From an uncultured Oscillospiraceae bacterium (GTDB lineage: Bacteria; Bacillota; Clostridia; Oscillospirales; Oscillospiraceae): a stretch of DNA of 7,238 nt. The number at the start of each line of letters is the position of its first letter. The stretch's first letter is position 1. The position numbers and the translations under genes are program-made. Below, piece after piece: positions 1 through 5,787 of this stretch. Location: contig CALWWS010000148.1 in assembly GCA_944385305.1 (NCBI GenBank), positions 1-7,238 on the forward strand, written 5' to 3'. The notes beneath the pieces are model-generated. The model worked only from the letters and a program-made list of their open reading frames with translations. It ran no database searches and was not told the origin of the DNA.

Positions 1-687
1 TTTCAGCACGGCGGGCTTGGCCTCCACCCCGTCCAGGTTCTCATAGATGGCCGAGACGCTCTGATAGCGCTGGATCAAATCCATGGCCGTCTTCTCCCCC
101 ACGCCCTTTACCCCGGGGATGTTGTCGCTGGAATCCCCCATGAGGGCCTTCAGGTCCACGATGTGGATGGGGTCGAAGCCGTACTCCGCCCGGAAGGACT
201 CGGGGGTCATCTCCTTTGCGGCGGTCTGCCCCATGCGGGTGGACACCAGCTTCACCCGGGTGGTCTCGGTGACCAGCTGGAGGGAGTCCTTGTCCCCGGT
301 GACGATCACCGTGTCCCAGCCCGCCGCCGTGTCCTTCACGGAGATGGTGCCGATGAGATCGTCGGCCTCCCACCCCTCCAGCTCATAGCGGGGGATGTTC
401 ATGGCGTCCAGCACGTCCTTCAAAAGGGGCATCTGGCTGGCCAGCTCGTCGGGCATCCCCTTGCGCTGGGCCTTGTAGCCCTCGTAGGCCAGGTGGCGGA
501 AGGTGGGGCCCCGCCGGTCAAAGCACACGCACAGCCCCTCCGGCTCCTCCTCCTCCAGCAGCTTGAGCAGGATGGTGAGAAAGCCGTATATCCCGTTGGT
601 GGGCTGGCCCTCCCGGGTGGTGAGCATCCGCACCCCGTAAAAGGCCCGGTTGAGTATGGAATTGCCGTCAATGACCATCAGCTTCAT
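1..687 (-). CDS. polA: DNA polymerase I, N-terminal 5'-3' exonuclease domain (partial, runs off left edge)
   Basis: The first 229 codons of DNA polymerase I are present, read from the ATG at 687-685. The visible part is the FEN-like 5'-3' exonuclease that removes RNA primers and flaps during lagging-strand synthesis and excision repair. Family motifs occur in order: an N-terminal VIDGNSILNRAFYG stretch, FDRRGPTFRHLAYEGYKA at about residues 50-70, the acidic metal-binding EADD at 107-110, TGDKDSLQLV around 130-139 with D132 and D134, and GDSSDNIPGVKGVGEKT at 184-200, which is the helix-hairpin-helix DNA-binding region. All these acidic residues are intact. The start is supported by GGAGGT at 693-698, 5 bases upstream. 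The gene has its own promoter and is divergent from the amidohydrolase gene. The polymerase domain lies outside the window, so a stand-alone exonuclease cannot be excluded, though the motif set and high similarity to PolA make polA the better call. Confidence 0.93.
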   Translation of the reverse strand, partial: MKLMVIDGNSILNRAFYGVRMLTTREGQPTNGIYGFLTILLKLLEEEEPEGLCVCFDRRGPTFRHLAYEGYKAQRKGMPDELASQMPLLKDVLDAMNIPRYELEGWEADDLIGTISVKDTAAGWDTVIVTGDKDSLQLVTETTRVKLVSTRMGQTAAKEMTPESFRAEYGFDPIHIVDLKALMGDSSDNIPGVKGVGEKTAMDLIQRYQSVSAIYENLDGVEAKPAVLK

Positions 688-700
688 GGCAGACCTCCGC

Positions 701-718
701 CTCCGGGCGCGCCCGGAG
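701..718 (-). repeat. 18-bp perfect palindrome in the polA leader
   Basis: The sequence CTCCGGGCGCGCCCGGAG is its own reverse complement. In the polA transcript it would fold into a 7-bp stem with a CGCG loop. It lies between the predicted promoter and the GGAGGT ribosome site, two bases from that site. It could be an mRNA hairpin affecting stability or translation, or a protein-binding operator. No T-run follows, so it is not a terminator. Confidence 0.6.
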
Positions 719-739
719 CTATCCTTTCAGTAACTTTAT

Positions 740-768
740 AGTATACCAGCTTTCCCCCGCCGGGGCAA
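740..768 (-). promoter_or_regulatory. polA promoter (sigma-A type, extended -10)
   Basis: On the minus strand TTGCCC (768-763) and TATACT (745-740) are separated by exactly 17 bases, and a TG dinucleotide one base before the -10 makes it an extended -10. The predicted transcript would start near 733 and give polA a leader of about 46 bases. This is a motif reading; no start site has been mapped. Confidence 0.7.
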
Positions 769-806
769 GCCCTCCCCGCCCGCCGGGGGGAGCGCCCCTT
801 TCCCGG

Positions 807-835
807 TTGCGCGGCAGACGGAAATGGTGTATGGT
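807..835 (+). promoter_or_regulatory. Weak candidate promoter of the M20 amidohydrolase gene
   Basis: TTGCGC (807-812) and TATGGT (830-835) are 17 bases apart in the otherwise GC-rich stretch before the amidohydrolase gene. The match to consensus is only partial (3 of 6 and 4 of 6), so this is the best candidate seen rather than a clear promoter. It would give a leader of roughly 50 bases. Confidence 0.3.
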
Positions 836-846
836 AAAAGAAAACA

Positions 847-875
847 GGCCGTATACAGGATACCCCGAAACGGCC
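847..875 (+). other. Imperfect hairpin before the amidohydrolase ribosome site
   Basis: GGCCG (847-851) is complementary to CGGCC (871-875), and within the loop GTAT (851-854) can alternatively pair with ATAC (860-863). The structure ends about six bases before the AAGG ribosome-site core. It is weak and could be chance in GC-rich DNA. Confidence 0.25.
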
Positions 876-894
876 GGAGAGAGAAGGTCTTTTT

Positions 895-2076
895 ATGTCC
901 GCCCTGCTGGAATCCGCCCGCGCCCTGGCCCCCGAGCTCAAGGCCCTCAAGGACGACCTCCACCGCCACCCGGAGCTGAGCTTTCAGGAGAGGCGCACCA
1001 CCCGGCAGATCCGGGCGTATCTGGCCCCCCTGGGGGTGGAGCTTGTGGATCTGGGGATGGACACCGGCCTGGTGGGGGTGCTCACCGGGGCCAGGCCGGG
1101 GCCCTGCGCCGCCCTGCGGGCCGACATCGACGCCATCGCCCAGCAGGAGTGGGCGGGCAATCCGGTGGTCTCCCAGACGCCCGGGGTGATGCACGGCTGC
1201 GGCCACGACCTGCACACCGCCTGCCTGTGCGGGGCGGCCCGGCTGCTGGCCGGGCGGCGGGCGGAGCTGGCGGGGGAGGTGGTCTTTCTCTTCCAGCCCG
1301 CCGAGGAGATCACCCCGGGGGCCCGGGCCATGGTGGAGCACGGTCTGTGGGACAAGCTGCCCCATATGCCCCAGTTCCTCTTCGGCCTGCACAACCGCCC
1401 CGAGCTGCCCGTGGGCCAGGTGGCGGTGATGGAGGGGCCGGTGATGGCGGGCAAGTCCCACTTCACCATCACCGTCACCGGCCGCGCCGGCCACGGGGGC
1501 TCCCCCCACAAGTGCGCCGATGTGATTGTGGCCGCCGCCGCGGTGGTGAATGCCCTGCAGACGGTGGTCAGCCGGAACACCGACCCCCTGGAGGCCCTGG
1601 TGTGCTCGGTGTGCTCCATCCACGCGGGCACGCCGGACAACTTCGTGCCCGACACCCTGACCATGACGGGCAGCATCCGGGCCCATTCCGCTCCCGCCCA
1701 CCGCAGGGCGGAGGAGCGGGTGGGGGAGATCGCCGCGGGGGTGTGCGCCGCCTACGGCTGCCGGGCTGAGACGGCCATCCGCCCCGACGTGCCCGCCACC
1801 GTCAACTCCCCCGCCATGACCGCCCTGGCCCGGAGGGCGGCCGCCGCCGTGGCGGGGGCGGAGAATCTGGTCTGTCCGCCCCCCGACATGGGCTCGGAGG
1901 ATTTCGCCGTGCTGGCCCAGAGCGTGCCCGCCTTCTTCTACTGGCTGGGCAGCGGCGCCCCGGGCAGGGAGAACCCCTGCTGGCACAACGAGCGCTTCTG
2001 CGCCCACGACGGGGCCCTCCCCCTGGGGGCCGCCCTGCTGGCCCAGAGCGCCCTCACCGCCCTGGAGTCCCGGTAA
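895..2076 (+). CDS. M20 family (M20D-like) amidohydrolase / N-acyl-amino-acid deacylase
   Basis: This is a complete 393-residue metal-dependent amidohydrolase of the group that includes hippurate hydrolases, N-acetyldiaminopimelate deacetylases and IAA-amino acid hydrolases. Visible motifs are HRHPELSFQE (23-32), ALRADIDAIAQQE (73-85), GCGHDLHTA with C102 and H104, QPAEE with the likely general base E137 and metal ligand E138, GLHNRPE with H166, the lid-domain glycine-rich GRAGHGGSPHK (196-206), and a C-terminal MGSEDF plus CWHNERF with H364. All expected metal ligands of the family are present. Length is normal. No signal peptide is seen, so it should be cytoplasmic. The start at 895 has an AGAAGG ribosome site 7 bases upstream. 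It is a monocistronic gene convergent with the ferredoxin gene. The substrate cannot be told from sequence; removing acyl groups from amino acids or peptides is the general expectation. Confidence 0.9.
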   Translation: MSALLESARALAPELKALKDDLHRHPELSFQERRTTRQIRAYLAPLGVELVDLGMDTGLVGVLTGARPGPCAALRADIDAIAQQEWAGNPVVSQTPGVMHGCGHDLHTACLCGAARLLAGRRAELAGEVVFLFQPAEEITPGARAMVEHGLWDKLPHMPQFLFGLHNRPELPVGQVAVMEGPVMAGKSHFTITVTGRAGHGGSPHKCADVIVAAAAVVNALQTVVSRNTDPLEALVCSVCSIHAGTPDNFVPDTLTMTGSIRAHSAPAHRRAEERVGEIAAGVCAAYGCRAETAIRPDVPATVNSPAMTALARRAAAAVAGAENLVCPPPDMGSEDFAVLAQSVPAFFYWLGSGAPGRENPCWHNERFCAHDGALPLGAALLAQSALTALESR

Positions 2077-2101
2077 ACGCCCCTTTCGTCCATACAGGCA
2101 C

Positions 2102-2155
2102 AAAAAAAACAGCGGTACACGCCTCTTCCCTGAGAGGGTGTGCCGCTGCTTTTTT
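2102..2155. terminator. Bidirectional intrinsic terminator between convergent genes
   Basis: An inverted repeat spans 2110-2148. About eleven outer pairs, including one G-U pair, and five inner pairs are separated by one bulged G at 2121 and close on a 6-base loop. An A-run lies on the left (2102-2109) and a T-run on the right (2150-2155), so either strand yields a hairpin followed by U's. It lies between the stop codons of the amidohydrolase (2076) and the ferredoxin (2168) and should terminate both. Confidence 0.85.
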
Positions 2156-2167
2156 CTTACGTACCGA

Positions 2168-2338
2168 TTAGCCCTGGGAGATGGCGCCGGTGGGGCAGGT
2201 ATCGGCGCAGGAGCCGCAGTCAATGCAGGCGCCGGCATCGATGACAAACTGGGTATCGCCCTGGGAAATGGCGCCCACGGGGCAGGAGTCGGAGCAAGCA
2301 CCGCAGCTGACGCAGGCATCGCTAATCACATAGGCCAT
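2168..2338 (-). CDS. Clostridial-type 2[4Fe-4S] ferredoxin
   Basis: This is a 56-residue low-potential electron carrier with two CxxCxxCxxxCP motifs, at C9-C12-C15-C19 and C38-C41-C44-C48. In this family each cluster takes three cysteines from one motif and the fourth from the other, giving two [4Fe-4S] clusters. Length and layout match the small clostridial ferredoxins that serve pyruvate:ferredoxin oxidoreductase, hydrogenases and Rnf-type complexes; which partners it serves here cannot be told. The two halves are clear internal repeats, each ending in GAISQG. The start is ATG 2338-2336, with GGAGGT at 2346-2351 seven bases upstream. An in-frame ATG at 2353 overlaps that ribosome site and lacks one of its own, so the 61-residue version is unlikely. 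The gene has its own promoter and terminator and is therefore probably monocistronic. Confidence 0.95.
   Translation of the reverse strand: MAYVISDACVSCGACSDSCPVGAISQGDTQFVIDAGACIDCGSCADTCPTGAISQG
2171..2317 (-). repeat. Internal duplication of the ferredoxin gene
   Basis: Codons 8-27 (2258-2317) and 37-56 (2171-2230) form a direct repeat with an 87-base period. By hand count 46 of 60 bases match, with both ends of the repeat unit nearly identical. This is the ancient half-and-half duplication known for clostridial ferredoxins. Confidence 0.8.
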
Positions 2339-2368
2339 TGGGAACACCTCCATATTAAAACTAAGGTC

Positions 2369-2396
2369 AGTATAACATAAGATTTTGAAATTGCAA
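2369..2396 (-). promoter_or_regulatory. Ferredoxin promoter (sigma-A type, extended -10)
   Basis: On the minus strand TTGCAA (2396-2391) is followed after 16 bases by TATACT (2374-2369), with TG at the extended -10 position. The predicted start near 2362 gives a leader of about 24 bases holding little besides the ribosome site. This is the most AT-rich stretch of the window. Confidence 0.7.
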
Positions 2397-2425
2397 TGCT
2401 AATTTGCTGGTATCCTGGGTATATT
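2391..2425 (+). promoter_or_regulatory. Candidate promoter for the small ORF-clpC-lipoprotein unit
   Basis: The AT-rich divergent region holds an extended -10-like TGGTATCCT (2408-2416) and an alternative TATATT (2420-2425). Possible -35 elements (TTGAAA at 2385-2390, TTGCAA at 2391-2396) are not well spaced from either, so the exact promoter is uncertain. I see no CtsR-type GGTCAAA repeats and no CIRCE-like inverted repeat here. If TTGCAA is used it is shared with the ferredoxin promoter on the other strand. Confidence 0.35.
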
Positions 2426-2458
2426 TTTTACCGGCGGGAAAAAATAGGAGCAAAAGCC

Positions 2459-2659
2459 GTGAGGGGAGGCCGCTGTGTGTCAGACCCGGTAAAACCGCTT
2501 TGCGCGCAGTGCTGCGGCAGCCTGACGCCCCAGCTGGATGGGGCGCCGTGCAGCACGGAGCATCTGTGCAGAACAAAAGAGAAGGGGCGTGGCGATTCTG
2601 AAGCCCGTAAAGAAGAGGCGAACCATTTTCTCCCTCTGGAGGCGCCGCAAGGGAGGTGA
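2459..2659 (+). CDS. Possible small cysteine-containing protein directly upstream of clpC (unrecognised)
   Basis: This is a 66-residue reading frame from GTG at 2459, with AGGAG at 2446-2450 eight bases upstream, a well-placed ribosome site. It ends with TGA at 2657-2659, directly after the GGAGG that serves clpC and five bases before the clpC start, which suggests translational coupling. Six cysteines lie at positions 6, 15, 18, 19, 31 and 37, including a CAQCC motif and a CSTEHLC segment that could bind a metal. The C-terminal third is charged and rich in Lys, Arg and Glu. I do not recognise the family. Its position is where mcsA, a zinc-binding partner gene of clpC, would sit in classical operons, but I see no real McsA similarity. 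About 67% of its third positions are G or C, well below its neighbours. It may instead be a non-coding leader. Confidence 0.4.
   Translation: MRGGRCVSDPVKPLCAQCCGSLTPQLDGAPCSTEHLCRTKEKGRGDSEARKEEANHFLPLEAPQGR
2526..2558 (+). other. Two adjacent small hairpins upstream of clpC
   Basis: CGCCCC (2526-2531) pairs with GGGGCG (2540-2545) around an 8-base loop. Immediately next, CCGTG (2546-2550) pairs with CACGG (2554-2558) around CAG. No T-run follows. They lie inside the possible small ORF and could be structured leader RNA if that ORF is not real, or chance. Confidence 0.3.
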
Positions 2660-2663
2660 GGGC

Positions 2664-5153
2664 GTGGACGAGACGAAGTTTACCCAGCGCGCCCAGACCG
2701 CCCTGGCCCTGGCCCGGGAGAGCGCGGGAGAGCTGGGCCACAGCTGCGTGGGCAGCGGACACCTGCTGCTGGGCCTGGCCCGGGAGGGCCAGGGGGTGGC
2801 GGCCCGGGTGCTCCAGGGGGCGGGGCTGGACCCGGAGAGCCTGCGCGCCGCCGTGGTGCAGACGGTGGGTGCGGGGAGGGGAAGCGGACCCGCCGTGCCC
2901 GAGCTGAGCCCCCGGTGCAGGAAGGTGATGGAGCTGGCCCAGACGGAGGCGGCCCGGCTGGGCCACCGCTATGTGGGCACCGAGCACCTGCTGCTGGGCA
3001 TCCTCCGGGACGGAGAGGGAGCGGCTGCGGAGGTGCTGGCCGCCGCAGGGGCCCACCCCCGCCGCCTCTTCGCCGACGTGCTGGCCGCCATGGGGGGCGA
3101 GCCCACCCCGCCCCCCTTCCGCAGTACCGGCCGGCCCCGCACCGAGCGGGACTACGCCGGGGAGAGCAAGCTGCTGGAGCAGTTCACCCGGGATCTCACC
3201 CGCCTGGCCGCCCGGGGGGAGCTGGACCCGGTGGTGGGCCGGGAGAAGGAGATCCGGCGGGTGATCCAAATCCTCTCCCGCCGCCGGAAGAACAACCCCG
3301 CCCTCATCGGGGAGCCGGGGGTGGGCAAGACCGCCGTGGCCGAGGGTCTGGCCCGGTGCATCGCCGCCGGGCAGGTGCCCGAGGATCTGCGGGGCAAGCG
3401 CCTTTTGTCCCTGGACCTCTCCTCCACCGTGGCGGGCACCAAGTACCGGGGGGAGTTTGAGGAGCGGGTGAAGAACATCCTGGCCGAGGTGCGCAGGCTG
3501 GGGGACACCATCCTGTTCATCGACGAGCTGCACACCATCGTGGGGGCGGGCAGCGCCGAGGGGGCCATTGACGCGGCCAACATCATCAAGCCCGCCCTGG
3601 GCCGTGGGGAGATCCAGGTCATCGGGGCCACCACCACCGAGGAGTACCGCCGGTATATTGAAAAGGACGCCGCCCTGGAGCGGCGCTTCCAGCCGGTGAC
3701 GGTGGCCGAGCCCGACGGAGACACCGCCCGGGCCATTCTCCGGGGGCTGCGGGACCGGTATGAGGCCCACCACAAGCTGCGCATCACCGACGAGGCCATC
3801 CAGGCCGCCGTCTCCCTCTCCGCCCGGTATCTCTGCGACCGGCGGCTGCCCGACAAGGCCATCGACCTCATTGACGAGGCGGCCTCCCGGGTGCGGCTGG
3901 ACAGGCTGTCCGCCCCGCCCGATCTGCGCCAGCTGGAGGAGCGGGTGGCGCGCACCTGCCGGGAGAAGGAGGAGGCCATCTCCCATCAGGACTTTGAAAA
4001 GGCCGCCCTGCTGCGGGACGCGGAGGGGGACTTCCGCCGCCAGCTCCAGGAGCAGACCCGGCGCTGGCAGGTGGATCACAGTGAGGCGGCTGTGGGCGCC
4101 GAGGACGTGGCCCGGGTGGTCTCCGCCTGGACGGGGGTGCCGGTGACCACCCTCACCCAGGCGGAGAGCCGCCGCCTGCTGGAGCTGGAGGAGGAGCTGC
4201 ACCACCGGGTGGTGGGCCAGGAGCAGGCGGTGCACGCCGTGGCCCGGGCGGTACGCCGGGGCCGGGTGGGGCTGAAGGACCCGGGGCGGCCCACCGGCTG
4301 CTTTCTCTTCCTGGGCCCCACCGGAGTGGGCAAGACCGAGCTGTGCAAGGCTCTGGCCCACGCCCTGTTCGGCAGCGACCAGGCCCTGCTGCGCTTTGAC
4401 ATGTCCGAGTATATGGAGCGCCACACCGTCTCCCGGCTCATCGGCTCCCCCCCGGGCTACGTGGGCCACGAGGAGGGGGGCCAGCTCACCGAGCAGGTGC
4501 GCCGCAGGCCCTATGCCGTGGTGCTCTTCGACGAGATTGAAAAGGCCCACCAGGACATCTGGGGCATCCTTTTGCAGATCATGGAGGACGGGATGCTCAC
4601 CGACGCCCAGGGCCGCAGGACCGACTTTAAAAATACGGTGATTGTGATGACCTCCAACGTGGGGGCCGAGCGGATCACCGCCCGGGGGGGCAGGCTGGGC
4701 TTCGCCCCCCGCTCCGACGGGGAGACCATGCCCCAGGAGCAGCTGCGCGCCGCCGTGCTGGAGGATCTCAAGCGGGTGTTCCGGCCGGAGTTTTTAAACC
4801 GTCTGGATGAGACTATCGTCTTCACCCAGCTCTCCCGGGGGGAGATCCGCGCCGTGGCCCGGCGGATGCTGGAGGAGGTGAGCGGGCGGCTGGAGGATCT
4901 GGGGGTGGGCTTCCAGGTGGACGACTCCGCCCTGGACCTGCTGGCCGATACCGGCTTTGACCCGGAGTACGGCGCCCGGCCCCTGCGCCGGGTGATCCGC
5001 TCCCAGGTGGAGGACGCCGCCGCCGAGCTGCTGCTCAACGGCGTGCTGCCCCAGGGGGGCGCCGTGAGGGCCCAGGCCCGGGAGGGAGCCCTCTCCCTCT
5101 CCCCCGTTCTCCCCGCCGTCCAGAGCCTGACTACCGGAGAAAAGGAAGTGTAA
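2664..5153 (+). CDS. clpC: ClpC-type AAA+ unfoldase, ATP-binding subunit of Clp protease
   Basis: This is an 829-residue Hsp100 protein that unfolds substrates and feeds them to ClpP in the cytoplasm. Domains in order: a double Clp N repeat (about 4-70 and 80-143), where adaptors or phospho-arginine bind in relatives; AAA+ D1 with Walker A GEPGVGKT (216-223), Walker B D287-E288 and ERRF arginines R340-R341; a short middle domain with a UVR-type segment around 428-463 ([11 protein letters not shown]); AAA+ D2 with Walker A GPTGVGKT (551-558), Walker B D623-E624 and sensor-2 GAR with R772. LGF at 678-680 matches the ClpP-docking loop, so it should act with ClpP rather than as a ClpB disaggregase. 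The GTG at 2664 is preferred because GGAGG lies 7 bases upstream and the N-repeat begins right after it; an upstream in-frame ATG at 2538 lacks a ribosome site. ctsR, mcsA and mcsB are not adjacent. A lipoprotein gene follows after 5 bases. Confidence 0.95.
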   Translation: MDETKFTQRAQTALALARESAGELGHSCVGSGHLLLGLAREGQGVAARVLQGAGLDPESLRAAVVQTVGAGRGSGPAVPELSPRCRKVMELAQTEAARLGHRYVGTEHLLLGILRDGEGAAAEVLAAAGAHPRRLFADVLAAMGGEPTPPPFRSTGRPRTERDYAGESKLLEQFTRDLTRLAARGELDPVVGREKEIRRVIQILSRRRKNNPALIGEPGVGKTAVAEGLARCIAAGQVPEDLRGKRLLSLDLSSTVAGTKYRGEFEERVKNILAEVRRLGDTILFIDELHTIVGAGSAEGAIDAANIIKPALGRGEIQVIGATTTEEYRRYIEKDAALERRFQPVTVAEPDGDTARAILRGLRDRYEAHHKLRITDEAIQAAVSLSARYLCDRRLPDKAIDLIDEAASRVRLDRLSAPPDLRQLEERVARTCREKEEAISHQDFEKAALLRDAEGDFRRQLQEQTRRWQVDHSEAAVGAEDVARVVSAWTGVPVTTLTQAESRRLLELEEELHHRVVGQEQAVHAVARAVRRGRVGLKDPGRPTGCFLFLGPTGVGKTELCKALAHALFGSDQALLRFDMSEYMERHTVSRLIGSPPGYVGHEEGGQLTEQVRRRPYAVVLFDEIEKAHQDIWGILLQIMEDGMLTDAQGRRTDFKNTVIVMTSNVGAERITARGGRLGFAPRSDGETMPQEQLRAAVLEDLKRVFRPEFLNRLDETIVFTQLSRGEIRAVARRMLEEVSGRLEDLGVGFQVDDSALDLLADTGFDPEYGARPLRRVIRSQVEDAAAELLLNGVLPQGGAVRAQAREGALSLSPVLPAVQSLTTGEKEV

Positions 5154-5158
5154 CTGCC

Positions 5159-5677
5159 ATGAAAAAAGCCTCATTTTTGCTCCTTCTCACCCTTGCCCTG
5201 GCCGCCGGCGTGCTGTCCGGCTGCGGAGCAGAGACCCAGGAGAACCCCATGACCCCCGAGGAGCGCACCCAGCTCTACCGCACCGCCATTGAGAGCGCCC
5301 GGGACCAGGATACCAACGACGCCTACGGGATCGTCACCTCCCCGGAGGACGACCTGGCGGAAATTGTCTTTGAGATGCTGGGGGTGGAGGAGGGCGATAT
5401 GAGCGCCTATGCCCTGTCGGTCTCCCCCATGAATGTGAAGGCCTACGCCGTGGCCGCCATCTACCCCGCCGCCGGGAAGGAGGACGCGGTGCAGGAGGGT
5501 CTGGATGCCTTTGTGGAAAACCGGAAGGCCAGCTTTGAGCAGTACCTGATGGACCAGTACGACATCGCCGACAGCGCCCGGCTGGAAACGCTGGACGACG
5601 GCACGGTGCTGCTGGTCATGTGCCCCGACCAGGACGCGGTGTTTGACGCCATCCGCACCTCCATCGAGGCCGGGTAG
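5159..5677 (+). CDS. DUF4358-like lipoprotein
   Basis: This is a 172-residue predicted lipoprotein. Residues 1-21 form a lipoprotein signal: two lysines, a hydrophobic stretch and the lipobox LSGC with C22 as the lipidated cysteine, so the mature protein should sit on the outer face of the membrane. The remainder resembles the DUF4358 domain common in Clostridia: YGIVTSPEDD, an acidic LGVEEGDMSAYALSVSPMNV stretch, an alpha/beta region with KEDAVQEGLDAFVENR, and a terminal strand VLLVMCPDQD followed by a short helix. No enzymatic motif is seen and the family's function is unknown to me. The ATG is 5 bases after the clpC stop. The purine-rich AAGGA at 5142-5146 is 12 bases from the ATG, a little far, so translation may depend on coupling to clpC. 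The family assignment is by memory of its pattern, not by search. Confidence 0.75.
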   Translation: MKKASFLLLLTLALAAGVLSGCGAETQENPMTPEERTQLYRTAIESARDQDTNDAYGIVTSPEDDLAEIVFEMLGVEEGDMSAYALSVSPMNVKAYAVAAIYPAAGKEDAVQEGLDAFVENRKASFEQYLMDQYDIADSARLETLDDGTVLLVMCPDQDAVFDAIRTSIEAG

Positions 5678-5687
5678 CTTCCAGCTC

Positions 5688-5716
5688 TTGACACCCGCCC
5701 CGCCCCTTTCTATAAT
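5688..5716 (+). promoter_or_regulatory. malQ promoter, perfect sigma-A consensus
   Basis: TTGACA (5688-5693) and TATAAT (5711-5716) are separated by exactly 17 bases, a full consensus match. It begins 10 bases after the lipoprotein stop codon. Transcription should start near 5723, leaving a leader of about 65 bases. There is no intrinsic terminator in front of it, so some readthrough from clpC is possible. Confidence 0.9.
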
Positions 5717-5732
5717 AGATCCTGCAAGCCAA

Positions 5733-5767
5733 GGGCCGCCGCTGTCCCCCCCGGGCAGCGGCGGCCC
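5733..5767 (+). other. Strong 12-bp hairpin in the malQ leader
   Basis: GGGCCGCCGCTG (5733-5744) and CAGCGGCGGCCC (5756-5767) are exact reverse complements around an 11-base loop. It lies about 10 bases after the predicted transcript start and 8 bases before the GGAGG ribosome site. No T-run follows, so it is not a classical terminator. It may stabilise the 5' end or modulate malQ translation. Confidence 0.8.
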
Positions 5768-5787
5768 CATTGATTGGAGGGTCTCAC

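Noticed and set aside
771..792. CTCCCC/GGGGAG inverted repeat between the divergent polA and amidohydrolase promoters
   Set aside because: It is a simple run of C's facing a run of G's in GC-rich DNA, upstream of both promoters and without distinctive symmetry.
736..2319. Long minus-strand open frame opposite the amidohydrolase and ferredoxin genes
   Set aside because: It is antisense to genes with clear family motifs, is very rich in Gly, Pro, His and Arg, and shows no domain. Long antisense frames are expected in DNA this GC-rich.
2138..2380. 80-codon plus-strand frame rich in Gly and Ala across the ferredoxin gene
   Set aside because: The repeats arise from the antisense of the two ferredoxin halves. 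It begins within the terminator and has no ribosome site.
2538..2663. 42-codon N-terminal extension of ClpC from the in-frame ATG at 2538
   Set aside because: It lacks a ribosome site, does not resemble a Clp N-terminus, and the GTG at 2664 has a well-placed GGAGG. An in-frame GTG at 2589 has its purine-rich stretch too close.
2380..2663. CtsR boxes or a CIRCE element controlling clpC
   Set aside because: By eye there are no tandem GGTCAAA repeats and no TTAGCACTC/GAGTGCTAA inverted repeat.
2367..4550. 727-codon minus-strand open frame opposite clpC
   Set aside because: It is a low-complexity Gly/Pro/Leu/His shadow of clpC with no recognisable motif or ribosome site.
5733..5767. Intrinsic terminator for the clpC-lipoprotein unit
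   Set aside because: The hairpin has no T-run on either strand and lies downstream of the malQ promoter, so it is better read as part of the malQ leader.
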